Positions 14,730-26,118 of a stretch of DNA of 64,000 nucleotides are shown here, piece after piece. Each line of letters begins with the position of its first letter. Position 1 is the first letter of the stretch. Origin of the DNA: Allacma fusca (lineage: Eukaryota > Arthropoda > Collembola > Symphypleona > Sminthuridae); NCBI GenBank assembly GCA_947179485.1, contig OX359250.1, positions 6,035,661 to 6,099,660 on the forward strand, read 5' to 3'. The translations under genes were made by a program, and so were the position numbers. The notes beneath the pieces are model-generated. The model did no database searches. It was not told where the DNA came from and worked only from the letters and a program-made list of their open reading frames with translations.

Positions 14730-17075
14730 TATCTCCTTGCCCTTCTTGCTCACTACAACTATTTAAATGCTGAGAGTCCGACTCAAAAGCTTCCAGTAAA
14801 TTCACGATTATTTTCTTCAAAGACCAGAGGTCCCATGCTTCCACCTTAACCAAACAATAGCTTAAACCACTCAATCCCTGTACAATGGTAAATCATACTA
14901 GAACCGTTCCAATCAACAGCACCTCACCGTCCAATGGTCACAATAAGAATAATTATCATTATTACAACCCCCTCACAGGTCAGACAAAATACGTACTCAA
15001 GTTTAAAGTTCGAGGAGATCTGTCCCAAGGATTAGAGCACCCAACCTTATATCCTACTGAATTCCTTCTTGATTTTTTGAATACAAAACATTTTTTTCTG
15101 ATTTATTTCAATTCCCAGGTTTGTTCAAATAGATACAAAATTTTAAATATGAGCTCATTTTTGAAAAAATGACTGCTACTCAGAATCAGCTTTTTGGTTA
15201 ATTACACGACGGGTACGAGTTTCGCCTGAAGGGAAATATGAAGGGAGTTTTGAGTCTGAGTTGTTGGACTACGGTACTTCATATACATAGTAGGAACGGA
15301 CCCAGGAGGATGTATGCTATTAATACTGTCATATAGTAAATTCACACAGTCCGATGATAAAAGTATTTGCGTTTGAAGAATAAAGGAAAATACTTGTTCA
15401 TAAAAAAAAAACATTCTTGGAACAAAGTATCGTAAAAAGGCAAATATATAAATATATGGAAAGCTCGAGCAAATTCAGCTGTAAAACTACAGTTGTCGGG
15501 AAGAATAAAATTCAATGTTGAATTCCATAGGAACTGTACGGTGATAACAATAATTGATTTGGTTGGAACGTCTCGCCAGGAATTTCCTTTCTCATGCAAA
15601 TTTAGATAAGACAGTTGTTCGGAGGATGGAGCATTATCACATCACTTACAAATCCACACTTTACGTGTCCCTGCATTACTTTCAGGAATAAATTATTACT
15701 CCAACAATTTTTTTTTTCCTCTTAAAACTTTTTACAGCCCCTTCTTCCCGAATGGCCATTAAAGTGCTGGCAAACAAACATTCCACACTGTTGTACTCTT
15801 TTGCGATGCGGAAATATGACAAGAGCTCTTATGATCAACAATCTGCATCCACTCGAGGAGTAGCTCGCATCATAAAAAAAAATTACGGATATTTGACTGA
15901 GATTACGTTTCTTCATGAATTCCCGTTTTTTTACCAATTTCCCATGTGTAGACACATGTGAGTATAGACAGTGACTTACTACTATAGTGAGTACACATAT
16001 CTACGCCTAGGTATGTGTCCTCAGGGGCAAGTCATAACTGTCTCTGAAAAAACCACAAGGTCAGGCAACTCCGGCCTATGTCAAACGTTGACAAAAAGAC
16101 GTAGAGATATGAAAATTGCAATTCATTTAGAAAGTAATTACACCTCAGTGAGTCAAGAGTCATTGAAAAAGCCAGAGCTACTACGCTATACTTAGAGTAT
16201 ATATTTGTAACGGTTGTGCTACACGTCCAAAGACACAAGCCCTGTACATATACAAAGATAATGTAAAATGTGTAGCATAACGATGAAAATTGTTAATTTC
16301 GGTAATTAGTTCAATGAGCCGTTCATTTCATTCTGAAAATACCCCGAGACTGATAAAGGGGGGGGGGGCATAAGAAAATGACTCAAAATAAGCTAACATG
16401 AAGGTAATGAGAAACAATGAGAGAATTATCAAGAGTCAAACAAAACCACTTTCCTACGGGGTCCTGTAACGCAATGACATTTTAATGTGCTAACACATTA
16501 CTCCACTCGTATGGCTTCCGGCGGAGTTCTTGCTTCATCAGGGATATTACACCTTACCTCCAACTCTGATATTTTATCTCCCTTATCTTATCCCAAAGTC
16601 ACAAGAAAAGTGAGGTGCAGGTTATCATATACCAATATCAGCAGTCCTATATCAGTCCTCAATGACATTATACAGCCAAGGAAACGGAGGAAGCTCATGC
16701 AAATCAATGACAACTACCAACACATCAGCTGTGTCAACATATAACCATGTGCTCCGGTCCTGCTCCCAATATCAATTACGTAATTAGTCCCGGTGTCGCC
16801 ACACGTCTAACCCACACTTGACTCGTTCCGCAGGAAATGAAATCAACGTAATCTATAGTCTCAATTTCAGAAACGATAAAGTTATGATGAGGGAAGAGAT
16901 TCAAGAGATTCTTTTGAGGACGGAGTTCCCCATGTCATGTGATTGATGAGACCCTCGTAGTTCCTAAACCTCTGTAGTAATAGTTATTACTCCGAAGTGG
17001 AAACAGACTCCAAAATTTACATCATAATTATCTTCATTAGTCAAAATACACTTGGGGATCTATTGCTTCCTCCCT

Positions 17076-17076
17076 G

Positions 17077-17128
<52 letters not shown>
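17076..17128 (+). repeat. Compound CT/CA microsatellite
   Basis: CT units pass directly into about 20 CA units. Confidence 0.95.
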
Positions 17129-17130
<2 letters not shown>

Positions 17131-18205
17131 ACAAAACTCATGCATTATTCCTGGAGGAAGATTTGTCTCCATAGCTGTAGGGATATGGAGTCATTATATT
17201 CATGAATGGCCCGCAGCCCAGATCGTTGACAAGGTAAAGTGAAGGGCTGACATATAGGATTTCTAAATATTACCATTTGTTTTTCCGGCCCAATCCAGAG
17301 CTGTAAATTAAATTTGACGGTAATACATTGTCAATGTAGGAATTACATTCACCTTAGAGGGAATTACAAGCGGATTACTATTTGAAGAAAATTTTTTGCT
17401 TGTCTAATCCTGATCGTAACTCTCAATGGGGCTGTTCGTGGAATAGGTACTGCACCACCTCCGGGATCTGATGCTAATAAAGAGATTAAAGTATCTACAT
17501 GAGAGTTGGAGCTGGGACGTCTTGGAGCGCATAAGAATAATGGGATTATTTAACTAAAATGTTGACTTTGGGAAAGAGTCATAATAATGGTATTTACTAT
17601 CGAAATCGACAAATTGGCATTGGATGGGATAAGTACAGCAGACAAGGGCTCTTGCACTGAAATAGTTTTGTTGATGTGGGAAATATACATGAAATGTGTC
17701 GTACTGTATTGGGAGTATGAATGGGGAGGCAGGATGCAATGGAAATATGTGATGGGAGTCTGCAGGTGGAAATGTGCAGGATGCTTTAAGATTGCCAAAA
17801 GAGAGGACAGTGACAGAAAATAGGAGGTTGAAGATCAAGTGGGGCTTGGACGACAAGGAATTTGGCTAAGGGAGGATGTACGTAAGTATGGGAAAAGATG
17901 CGTGGGCGGAATGAGATTCGACGGCCTCTTCAAAGTTGACATGGAATGGGTAAAACTTTACAAAGGTGAATCCGTTTGTTATTCACCTTTTTGAAGTGAG
18001 AGATGAAGCTATAACCTCCCTGTGTAACTCCGATCTTAGTTGGAAGACTTCCATGAGACGACGACGACGACGACTAAAATAAAATTTGAACCACTCCTTG
18101 CATGGCCATAATTTCAGTTGAATTAAATTCACATTAAGGAAATTCCCTGGGATGATTTGTATGGAGTCAGACCAGATTTCTTGAGCCGAAATGTCCTGCT
18201 TTGTT

Positions 18206-18218
18206 CCACACACACACA

Positions 18219-18257
<39 letters not shown>
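18206..18257 (+). repeat. CA microsatellite
   Basis: About 25 CA units with one CT interruption. Confidence 0.95.
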
Positions 18258-18261
<4 letters not shown>

Positions 18262-18355
18262 TCACAGATAAACCGTAAAATAGAGATCCCCCTTCAGACT
18301 GACTAACTAACCTGAACTAGATAGATTTAGATAGAAATGGGCGGACACTCCACTC

Positions 18356-18380
18356 CTCTCTCTCTCTCTCTCTCTCTCTC
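18356..18380 (+). repeat. CT microsatellite
   Basis: About 12 units. Confidence 0.9.
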
Positions 18381-18726
18381 ATCTCCACATCCATACATTC
18401 TGCACGTCCTTATCAAGTGTCCACGCTGAGGAGCACAAAGAATAATAAGCAAGTGCTCTCAAGCTCCTGACGCACTCTCCAAAATCAACAGAAATACGTC
18501 CTCAACCTCACCATCTAAATAAGGTGAGTTCGGAAACTCCGTCCTAAATCAAGACTCCTAAGAGTATCTACAGATATCTGTAACTCCCTGGAAAAAAGAG
18601 ACATCCTTCCTCACACAAACCCAATCAAATCTCAAGATGAACAATTCATAAGACAGAGCTTCACAATTTCGGCGGACCTTTCCTTCCTTTCGCAATGATC
18701 CAACAAAATGAGTCCTCAGTGTTTAT

Positions 18727-18777
18727 TCTCTCTCTCTCTCTCTCCCTCTCTCTCTCTCTCTCCCTCTCTCTCTCTCT
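18727..18777 (+). repeat. CT microsatellite, interrupted
   Basis: CT units broken twice by CCC. Confidence 0.9.
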
Positions 18778-19307
18778 ATCACATTCTCTCTCATGTCCAT
18801 AGAAATGTAACTAACTTCCATCTTGTAACCGTATCCACGCCGACATTTCATGAGTTCTCTGGCTGCTGTTATGCAAGTCCTCCACAATAATTATTAACAT
18901 TCATAAAGAGAAATTAATTCTTGAGCTCATGTCGTAATGGACATTCGCAGCGAGTCAGGCATTGATTCTACAAGATTGATTACCATGTCTATCTTGCAAT
19001 CAATCGCGTGGAGATTGTCGCTCAAGTCCTCCTGCCCCATCCTGGGCCGGTACAGCTCAAAATGGAATGAAAAGGACAGGCGTTATTTACATGATGGATT
19101 TTCACTCACGTTGCTCACAGAACACTGTAGAGCATGTGGATATATGTATACCCCACATACATACATACATACATATGTACAGGCTCATTGTCTCCTGCTC
19201 TGTTTCTTTGAGGAGATTAATCAAAGAGCTGCTCTGTATACAGATCCCCTCTATGGGCCCAGAGACTCCGAAGGCTAGACAATGGTGAGGACACAACCAA
19301 GTCTACC

Positions 19308-19414
19308 CAACAATATCTCAATTCTAATTTAATTTCCAACAATATCTCTATTCTATTTTAATTTTCAACAATATCTCAATTCTATTTTAATTTTCAACAA
19401 TATCTCAATCCTAC
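19308..19414 (+). repeat. 29-bp minisatellite, about 3.7 copies
   Basis: Units start at 19308, 19337, 19366 and 19395 with the core CAACAATATCTCAATTCTAT. Copies differ at only a few positions and the last is partial. Confidence 0.95.
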
Positions 19415-19459
19415 TCTCAATGAAGTAAGTCCTGGCTGAATAATTACGAAGGCTCTGTG

Positions 19460-19484
19460 CTCTCTCTCTCTCTCTCTCTCTCTC
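19460..19484 (+). repeat. CT microsatellite
   Basis: About 12 units; marks the end of the microsatellite-rich left part. Confidence 0.9.
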
Positions 19485-21293
19485 GATCAGCCCCAATGTC
19501 CATTGTACATATTTCTCATGTCCACAGTGTCCAATGAAAGAAAGGGCCAGCCCTGTTAGTGTGTTCGTACATATGTACATATATACTGTGGTTTCTTACA
19601 ATAGGAGTCAGGTCTAGTAGATTTACAACCACTAATCATTTTACCGAAAGCCAATGCAACATAATAATTTGACCAAAGACTTGTTTAAAAAAAAAAATCC
19701 CTTGACCAAGTAAGACTTGGATATTTTCAATTCAAGGAAGATGGGAAAAAAGTTAAAAAAAATATGATTTGGCCAAAAATGTAAATGGTGCTAACTGGTG
19801 AATTGGTAATCATCCCCCTTGCCAAGTAGCATTTGGATGGTCAATGGTCGTAAAAAGAGTGAATTGAAGAGAATGAACCCGTCTGGAAGATATATCTACA
19901 AAAGAAGCATTTATTAAGAGGATGAGGTCTGAAAGAATAAGTTCAACAAAACCAATGCAGGTCAGTATCATGGCTAGAGGCTAAATGATTGCATAATTAA
20001 ACTAGAGTCTCTTGTGGTCATTTCCTTGTCCAACAGACACCCTCAACAATTGCTGCTGTTATCAAGTCCCAGCAGGTTTACACTCTCAGACTGGAAATCC
20101 TAGTGTTGTATGTACAGTACATTACGTCCAACCACTTATCCAGAACTCCAGGAATGTCTCATACGTCAGATGTTTTCTGACTAAATTACACTCTCTCTCT
20201 TTCTTTGCAGAGATTATTTCCACACATTTGGTTCTTTTGAAGCAGCTGGGCCCTTGTGTTCTTGTGTACCACCAAAAATCAAGTTTATCCCTATTAAATC
20301 ATCCACAGATTTAAATAAAAAACAGTAGCGCAATAATGGACCAGGCCAGGGCTTGGGATTTTTTGGGCTCGGCAACCACTTTCAACAATGCAACTATTGT
20401 ACTAGGATTCCTTCCTATGATCATGAATATTCCAGCAGATGACGTCAACCCCAGTCTTATTCATTCAGTGCACGAGGATCAAAAACATTGGGAATGACTC
20501 ATGGAATGAGCAGAAACCATTAACTTTGCAATTTTATTGTTACACCAGAGAGTAGTAAACCTAGAGCGCAATTATTAGTACTTATTTAAGTTCCCTTTAA
20601 TACTTATACATTACAAGTTATACAGATGTCCATTTTCTAAGCCCCACCTCAGGATTTGATGTATGTATGTACCCACAACGTGCTTCGTGTTAATACTGTC
20701 ATTTTCAAGTTTATTACATTTTTCTTAAGACCTTCAAAAGAAGAACCACTGGTATTTTCTATTTTGCTTTTTCCCCTATATTTTATTTCGTTCTGGTATA
20801 ATTCCCGTAGTTTTTTTTTAGTGATACATTCCCCAATTGATATTCCCTTGTTTTATTTTTATTACTTCCCTGCAGGTACGGATTCATTCCGTAATAATTG
20901 TTATGTGTGCTCTCGAGAATTTTTAGTATGTCCTAACAATAGATAACATGTTTAAATGTTTTAAGGGGTCGTCATCCAAAAATAAATTTAAAAAAAAATC
21001 AGCCACAAACTAGAAAATTGATTACATCATTAAGAATAGTAATGTGCTCATTGTGAAATGGTTTGCGTGATTTTATTCAAATTGCTCCAAGCGTGATTGT
21101 CAACGGTCCCTACCTTCGGAAAGTGCTAGTCACAGGTACGGACGCTCGTTGTTGTAGCATTGTTCCTCCATATACCAATTGACCCTCTGTGTAAAGTAAT
21201 GTAAACGCATAAGTTTACAATAGTATATTAAATAATTGTTACTTCAAATTACGATCTTGACGAGAGTCTCACTTGACTTTGTGAGGAAAAGGC

Positions 21294-21318
21294 ACTCTCT
21301 CACACACACACACACACA
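21294..21318 (+). repeat. CT/CA microsatellite
   Basis: Short CT run followed by about 9 CA units. Confidence 0.9.
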
Positions 21319-22791
21319 AATCACAGAGAACATTACGTAAGAGTCCGTAAGTAGTAAATGCGTGCTCATTCATAATCTGAGGCTACACTTACTAATTACA
21401 AATGATTGCCACGTTGGACGCTAATCCTCGGGAAAAGCAGTCAAGTGTGAATAGTTCAAGTTTTAATTGAATAAATATTGGGCTGAAAGGTAAAACAGTC
21501 AGTTGATGAGGGACTAAGCTCTGCTAAGGTTAGGTAGGTCAGCTACTGTGGGCACACGGATCCGAGGCATATACTAGGACGTCCAAGCTTTTTTTTTTAA
21601 AAAAAATCAACCCTCAATCATAGAAAAAAGTATTTGCTATTATCTTTCCCTTGCTCATTTGCCCAGTAAATTATAAGTACTTCTTATACTAGTTGAGAGA
21701 TTTAAAAAACACATCATGTCAAAAGGCTCATGAAGGAAAAGACATTAATTTATTTCAATTCATAAATTAAGAGATGAGTGGCAACCGTTTTTTTTTCAAG
21801 TATCTACTCCATGATTAACGTTTAAGAGACTAAATTTAATTAACCCCATTCCTCAATTTCACTTAATTAATTTTAAGGAACCTATCCTGACTGCCAACTA
21901 AACGACTAGGAAAATAAATATAATGAGTGGTCTCCCATGTGTGCACATTGACCACGTCTGGTATATAATGACTATTGTTGCTAATCCCATTCCCCAAAGA
22001 CTAATTTGTGAAGATCTCAATGGCCAGGCTGTGGACATAAGATTGATTGATTTATGAGGAGGGAAGCTATATACATACATATGTATGTATGTATGTACCT
22101 GGAGCCACAAAGTTGGCGGAAAAAGGGATTGATGAATGTAACTCTAATTAATAACAATGCCATTGGGATAATTTGATAAAAACACAGTTTATGGTGTTAT
22201 AGGGTTAGGATGTTTGAAGGAAAGCTTACCATACAAACGGATCCAAAAAATCCTTGTTGTCCCTTGTGAGGTTCGCAAATGTGTTGGAAATATTGGAACA
22301 TACAGAGTCTACACACGCAAAGGGAGAGAATGTTCCTTGAGGCACTCAATAAGTTACTTTGTATTATAGATTGACTACAAGGCACTTTTAGACGATATTA
22401 AGTTCTCTTTCTCAATTTTGTCACGGAACACAATCGCATTCAAATTATTTGTTCAATAAAAAAAAACAAACTCCAAAAAAAAAAAAATCTGGGAGAAAAG
22501 TTTTTCCTGATCTCACTTAACCCACTGAGACGAACTTTATTCACTTTGAGTCCAGAATTGTAACTGAATTACCGGAGGAAATGGAACGGAATGAGATTTG
22601 TCATTGGACAGGTTATAAGAGTGGAAGTGGATGAACGTGTGCTGAGATGAGATGGGGAAAAAGGGTGAGAACACTGATTCTGAGACAGAGGAGCGATAAA
22701 CGTTACTCCACTCTCCTCCACGCACTCTTCGCAACTGAGTCCTGAAAGAGTTGGGCAGATTGAAGCTCCTTCGCCACCAGCTTGATCACAA

Positions 22792-22817
22792 ACTCTCTCT
22801 CTCTCTCTCTCTCTCCT
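22792..22817 (+). repeat. CT microsatellite
   Basis: About 12 units. Confidence 0.9.
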
Positions 22818-24372
22818 CCTCATTTCCTTTGTTCATTCACAGCTCAAAATGATCAAGAGGAGAAACCTCGGAGGGCCGCATCTTTTTCTCTTTTGAATTT
22901 CCACGCAAAATACTATACACCTACATTTATTTACATTTGGGTCCGTTCAGGTGTAATGTTCAGAGGGAGACGAGCATCCAACAACCCCTGCCATCTCTCC
23001 CCCTTCCGTAGGTAAGCCCTGGGGAAGAATATTCTTCCTGTTCGACAGCTGGACAAAAATTACTACACCACGTTTGTGGACGCCAGTTCCTATACTGAGA
23101 ATGGTCCGGTGTGACCCAAGATTTCTATGGCCTGGTCTGGTCCAAGTGAAGGGCCATTCCATTATAAGGTCTACTTCCAACCTGTAACTCTCGGACCATG
23201 AACATGGTAAAGCGGATTTCTGGGACAAGACCATTTGGACCAAACATTGATGATGGGGATTTATTTGAGGATTTTTCCCAATCAACAACGTTTATTCCTT
23301 GCTAATGTCTACTGTTATGTTAATTCCTAATAGGTAGAGCGTAGCTTGAAAACGTAGCTTGTGAGTATGCTTGTCAATTTGTGCAGTGTTTAGTTGTGCA
23401 CAGAATTTTAAATTCCGTGTGGACCTTTGCGGTAAGGTGGACATTAAGTGCACTTTAATGCACATTTAATTGATTTAGGCTACATTAGTAAGCTGTCCGG
23501 GGGACTGTGGGACGGAGCCATTAGTCGTACTAGTAAAAGAGCCCGTTTCACGGGACAGATGACTTGGGGAGGCTGGTCTGTTTTTTTTTTGTAAACTCAA
23601 TAGTACTGAGTAATTTCAAAATATATGGAGTTTTGTCCGCCATGGTACTGATTCCAACAGCTGTTGTATACATTGTAATGGTCCTGCTTTGCTTTCTCAT
23701 TCTCTAATAAACTGATTGGTTACAATAATATTCAGTTATTGACTCAGCATGGTATAAAACTAAATAGCTGAGCTGTTGGCTGTTGTTGGGTTGCCAATAT
23801 AACAAATAAAGAGAAATAATAAAGAATAAAATATTCGTTACAGTACATATTATGTTTGTTTAAATGACATTGTACATGGAAGGTGAATGAGTTTTGTGCT
23901 CCAAATTTTATTACTTTATTATTATTATACTTGTCCAGTGTATTCTTATAAGTAAAATTTACATTGCTACCTTGTTCTAATATTATTCCAGGTCGAGAAT
24001 CCAATCCTTCGATCTTTTTCAAATTTCCGTCTTGTTTTAAATTAATTGTTAGACAGACATTTTTCTGTTAAAAAATAAACCAATCCCAAGAAACAGCTCG
24101 ACCAGAAACCACCTCCTGACTTATTGACATTAAGTCATGCGAGCTCTTGGAGTCAATATTCATACCTACAGTTATAGCTCACGTAGCCAACTTCCACACG
24201 AAGATGCAAAGGAGTGAGAGTTTCTGGAGTTATTTAGCCAATATTTTCTCAAAACCAAATCCCGCATCTGCACCAGCACGACGGTCATACCGTACAAAAT
24301 TATTGCTAAATGTGCTGCGGAGCCTGCTGACTGATTGACCCTGTCATTATAGGTTAAGGTTTAGTAGAATAA

Positions 24373-24397
24373 AGACGTACTTTTTAAAAGTACGTCT
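24373..24397. repeat. Palindrome, 11-bp arms
   Basis: AGACGTACTTT and AAAGTACGTCT flank three bases. A half-related copy (ACGTACTTCT) follows at about 24401-24410. Confidence 0.7.
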
Positions 24398-24926
24398 AAA
24401 ACGTACTTCTAGCAGCAGGATGTGGTACGATACCTACCAACAGCCTGCAAGGTACAGAGCCACAGTCGTACGTTTTCTTTGATAACTCCGCCCATATGGC
24501 CTAGTCAACGGTCGTTGTACAGCTATAAATATCAGTATTACTGGACGACGTCGTGACTCAAAATATCCTTTACTTGGAAAGTTTGGAAATCCTAATATTT
24601 TCAATCTTCTGATTATACAATGAATAGTGTGCCTCTGTGACGTCGGTACTATTTCTTGCTATCTCTTGTAGAAGTACTGCTGATGTGGATTCCCTCAATT
24701 GCTTGGTGGTGAGACCTTAAACGTCCCTTTCACGCAATGTGACTCCATGTGTAGGAATGATAACACCATGCATAGAAATACAGAACTATTTGCTGCCTTC
24801 GTTATTTCCATTTTTATGCCAGCAATGTTGCAACCTCTGCAATGCAAGTAAATATAAATTTCCAGTTTTAGGGACGCCGAGGTGGTGTACATAACATATA
24901 TTTGAATATGCTCGCCATCTACTTAC

Positions 24927-25106
24927 AACATCGTAGGTTCTACCATGCAGTCTAATAGCGCGCAGTCCATGTAGGTTACGAGGAGACAGACGATCGAAAC
25001 CGCGCTTGAGAAGCAAACAAATAGTTGATCCGTTCATGAAAAAGGGAGACAGACGAAACTTTGGTGATATAAAATAGATCACAGTATTTGAAAGGAGAAA
25101 GGCTCA
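24927..25106 (-). other. Coding-like fragment ending at a consensus donor
   Basis: The minus strand reads FISPKFRLSPFFMNGS, then a segment with LSPRNLHGLRAIRLHGRTYD, up to a GTAAGT donor at 24926. It follows the fragment at 25173-25364 but the joining phase cannot be settled. Family unknown; it may be chance. Confidence 0.15.
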
Positions 25107-25172
25107 CTTCTTTTGTACAATTTTGACTGCAAATTTTGATGCTTGTCGTAATGTCTAGACAAAATTGCCGTT

Positions 25173-25364
25173 TCAAATTTGTACTAATCTTGGTTGTAAT
25201 AAAGTAACATGTAAAGGATCCTTCAATCTATTAATACTGGCAACAAATCTGTGGCAGGAGTAAATTTCATGGACGCCTGTCTCAATTTCTTCCTTAAAAA
25301 TGGAATGTTGGACCTTCGCAGGGAATGTGACATCAAACTCAATTTGTTTTAAATTTACCCCCAA
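25173..25364 (-). other. Coding-like fragment, unrecognised
   Basis: The minus strand has a good acceptor (TTTCTTTTTTATAG at about 25371) followed by an open frame reading GVNLKQIEFDVTFPAKVQHS, a middle part, and RFVASINRLKDPLHVTLL. It looks protein-like and not like AT-rich noise, but I recognise no family. Its last third resembles a segment encoded upstream on the same strand (25459-25602). No convincing donor was found. Confidence 0.25.
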
Positions 25365-25458
25365 GTCTATAAAAAAGAAATTTGTCTAATAGATAATAAT
25401 ATAAGTACTTGTCAAAATATTGCACATTTTTTATCAACGTTAAATTGTGTCGCCTTTA

Positions 25459-25602
25459 CATTTTTTGTTCATCCAACGACCGCAGTAATATTACATTTAA
25501 GGGTCCATCCTTTAAAGTGTACCTCATCGAAATTGTCCATGAAATAACTTCACCCAACTTTTTGGGAATTTCTAACAAAATCTATCCGGGGGAAGGTTTA
25601 AA
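25459..25602 (-). other. Coding-like fragment, possible repeat partner
   Basis: The minus strand reads CPTLCKLFKPSPG, a stop, then ILLEIPKKLGEVISWTISMR, followed by YTLKDGPLNVILLRSLDEQKM. The LKD-PL-V-LL pattern recurs in the neighbouring fragment at 25173-25364. An internal stop argues for decay. A possible donor (AT|GTAAAG) ends it but does not match the phase of the next fragment. Confidence 0.2.
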
Positions 25603-25819
25603 TAATTTACAAAGTGTGGGACATTGTAGCTATTTACGGAGTTACCGTCAGTAAAAGTTATTGAAAATTAGTAATATTTTACAGGAGAGTCTTCTGCCAA
25701 TAGTTTTTAAATGATGGAAGTGTTTGTGAATATAATTTTTAACTTTAGAACAAGGTTTTAGCTACCCAAAGCTCCCATATCATAAAACCAGTCAATGAAA
25801 TCCCACATAATCCCAAGAT

Positions 25820-26118
25820 ATGACTAATCCTGATCATAAGGAAAGTCTCAATGAGGTTGGAGACGAAGAGGAAGTTCTCAAAGATTTAGAGGACGCGAAG
25901 AAGATGAAACCCAGACGCCCAGAACATACGGACCACGTCCCAGAGCTAAAAGACAACCGAAAAGAGTCTAAAAACCACCGGATGGTGCTAAAGATGAGAA
26001 CGGAGACGTCAAAAGTGAAGACGTATCCCATGAAACGTGAAAGGCCCACAAAACAATGGATGAACTGACGGAAGACAAACAGAGTCCCAGTGACTCTGGC
26101 CCCAAAACAGTGGGTTAA
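25820..26118 (+). pseudogene. Broken, highly charged coding remnant
   Basis: The first frame starts at ATG 25820 and encodes MTNPDHKESLNEVGDEEEVL, then a K/E/R-rich segment ending at 26068. A second frame overlaps it and reads more like protein further on: RTYGPRPRAKRQPKRV, stop at 25969-25971, then KPPDGAKDENGDVKSEDVSH, stop at 26038-26040, then MDELTEDKQSPSDSGPKTVG and a stop at 26116-26118. A switch from the first to the second frame near 25915 would give one acidic-basic-acidic tail interrupted by two stops. Such alternating arginine-rich and acidic segments occur in the C-terminal tails of Y-box RNA-binding proteins; that link is a guess, and no cold-shock domain was seen upstream. AATAAA motifs at 26206 and 26244 would fit a processed transcript copy. 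Confidence 0.35.

Larger units (their letters stand above)
1..19300. other. Gene-poor region, left part
   Basis: No frame here shows a recognisable domain or a consistent exon chain. Open frames overlap on both strands, are short, and often run through CT, CA or TA repeats. Apart from the listed repeats I see only AT-rich single-copy sequence. Confidence 0.7.

Noticed and set aside
24524-24532. TATAAATA promoter-like motif
   Set aside because: No initiator at the expected distance and no open frame or exon downstream that would need a promoter.
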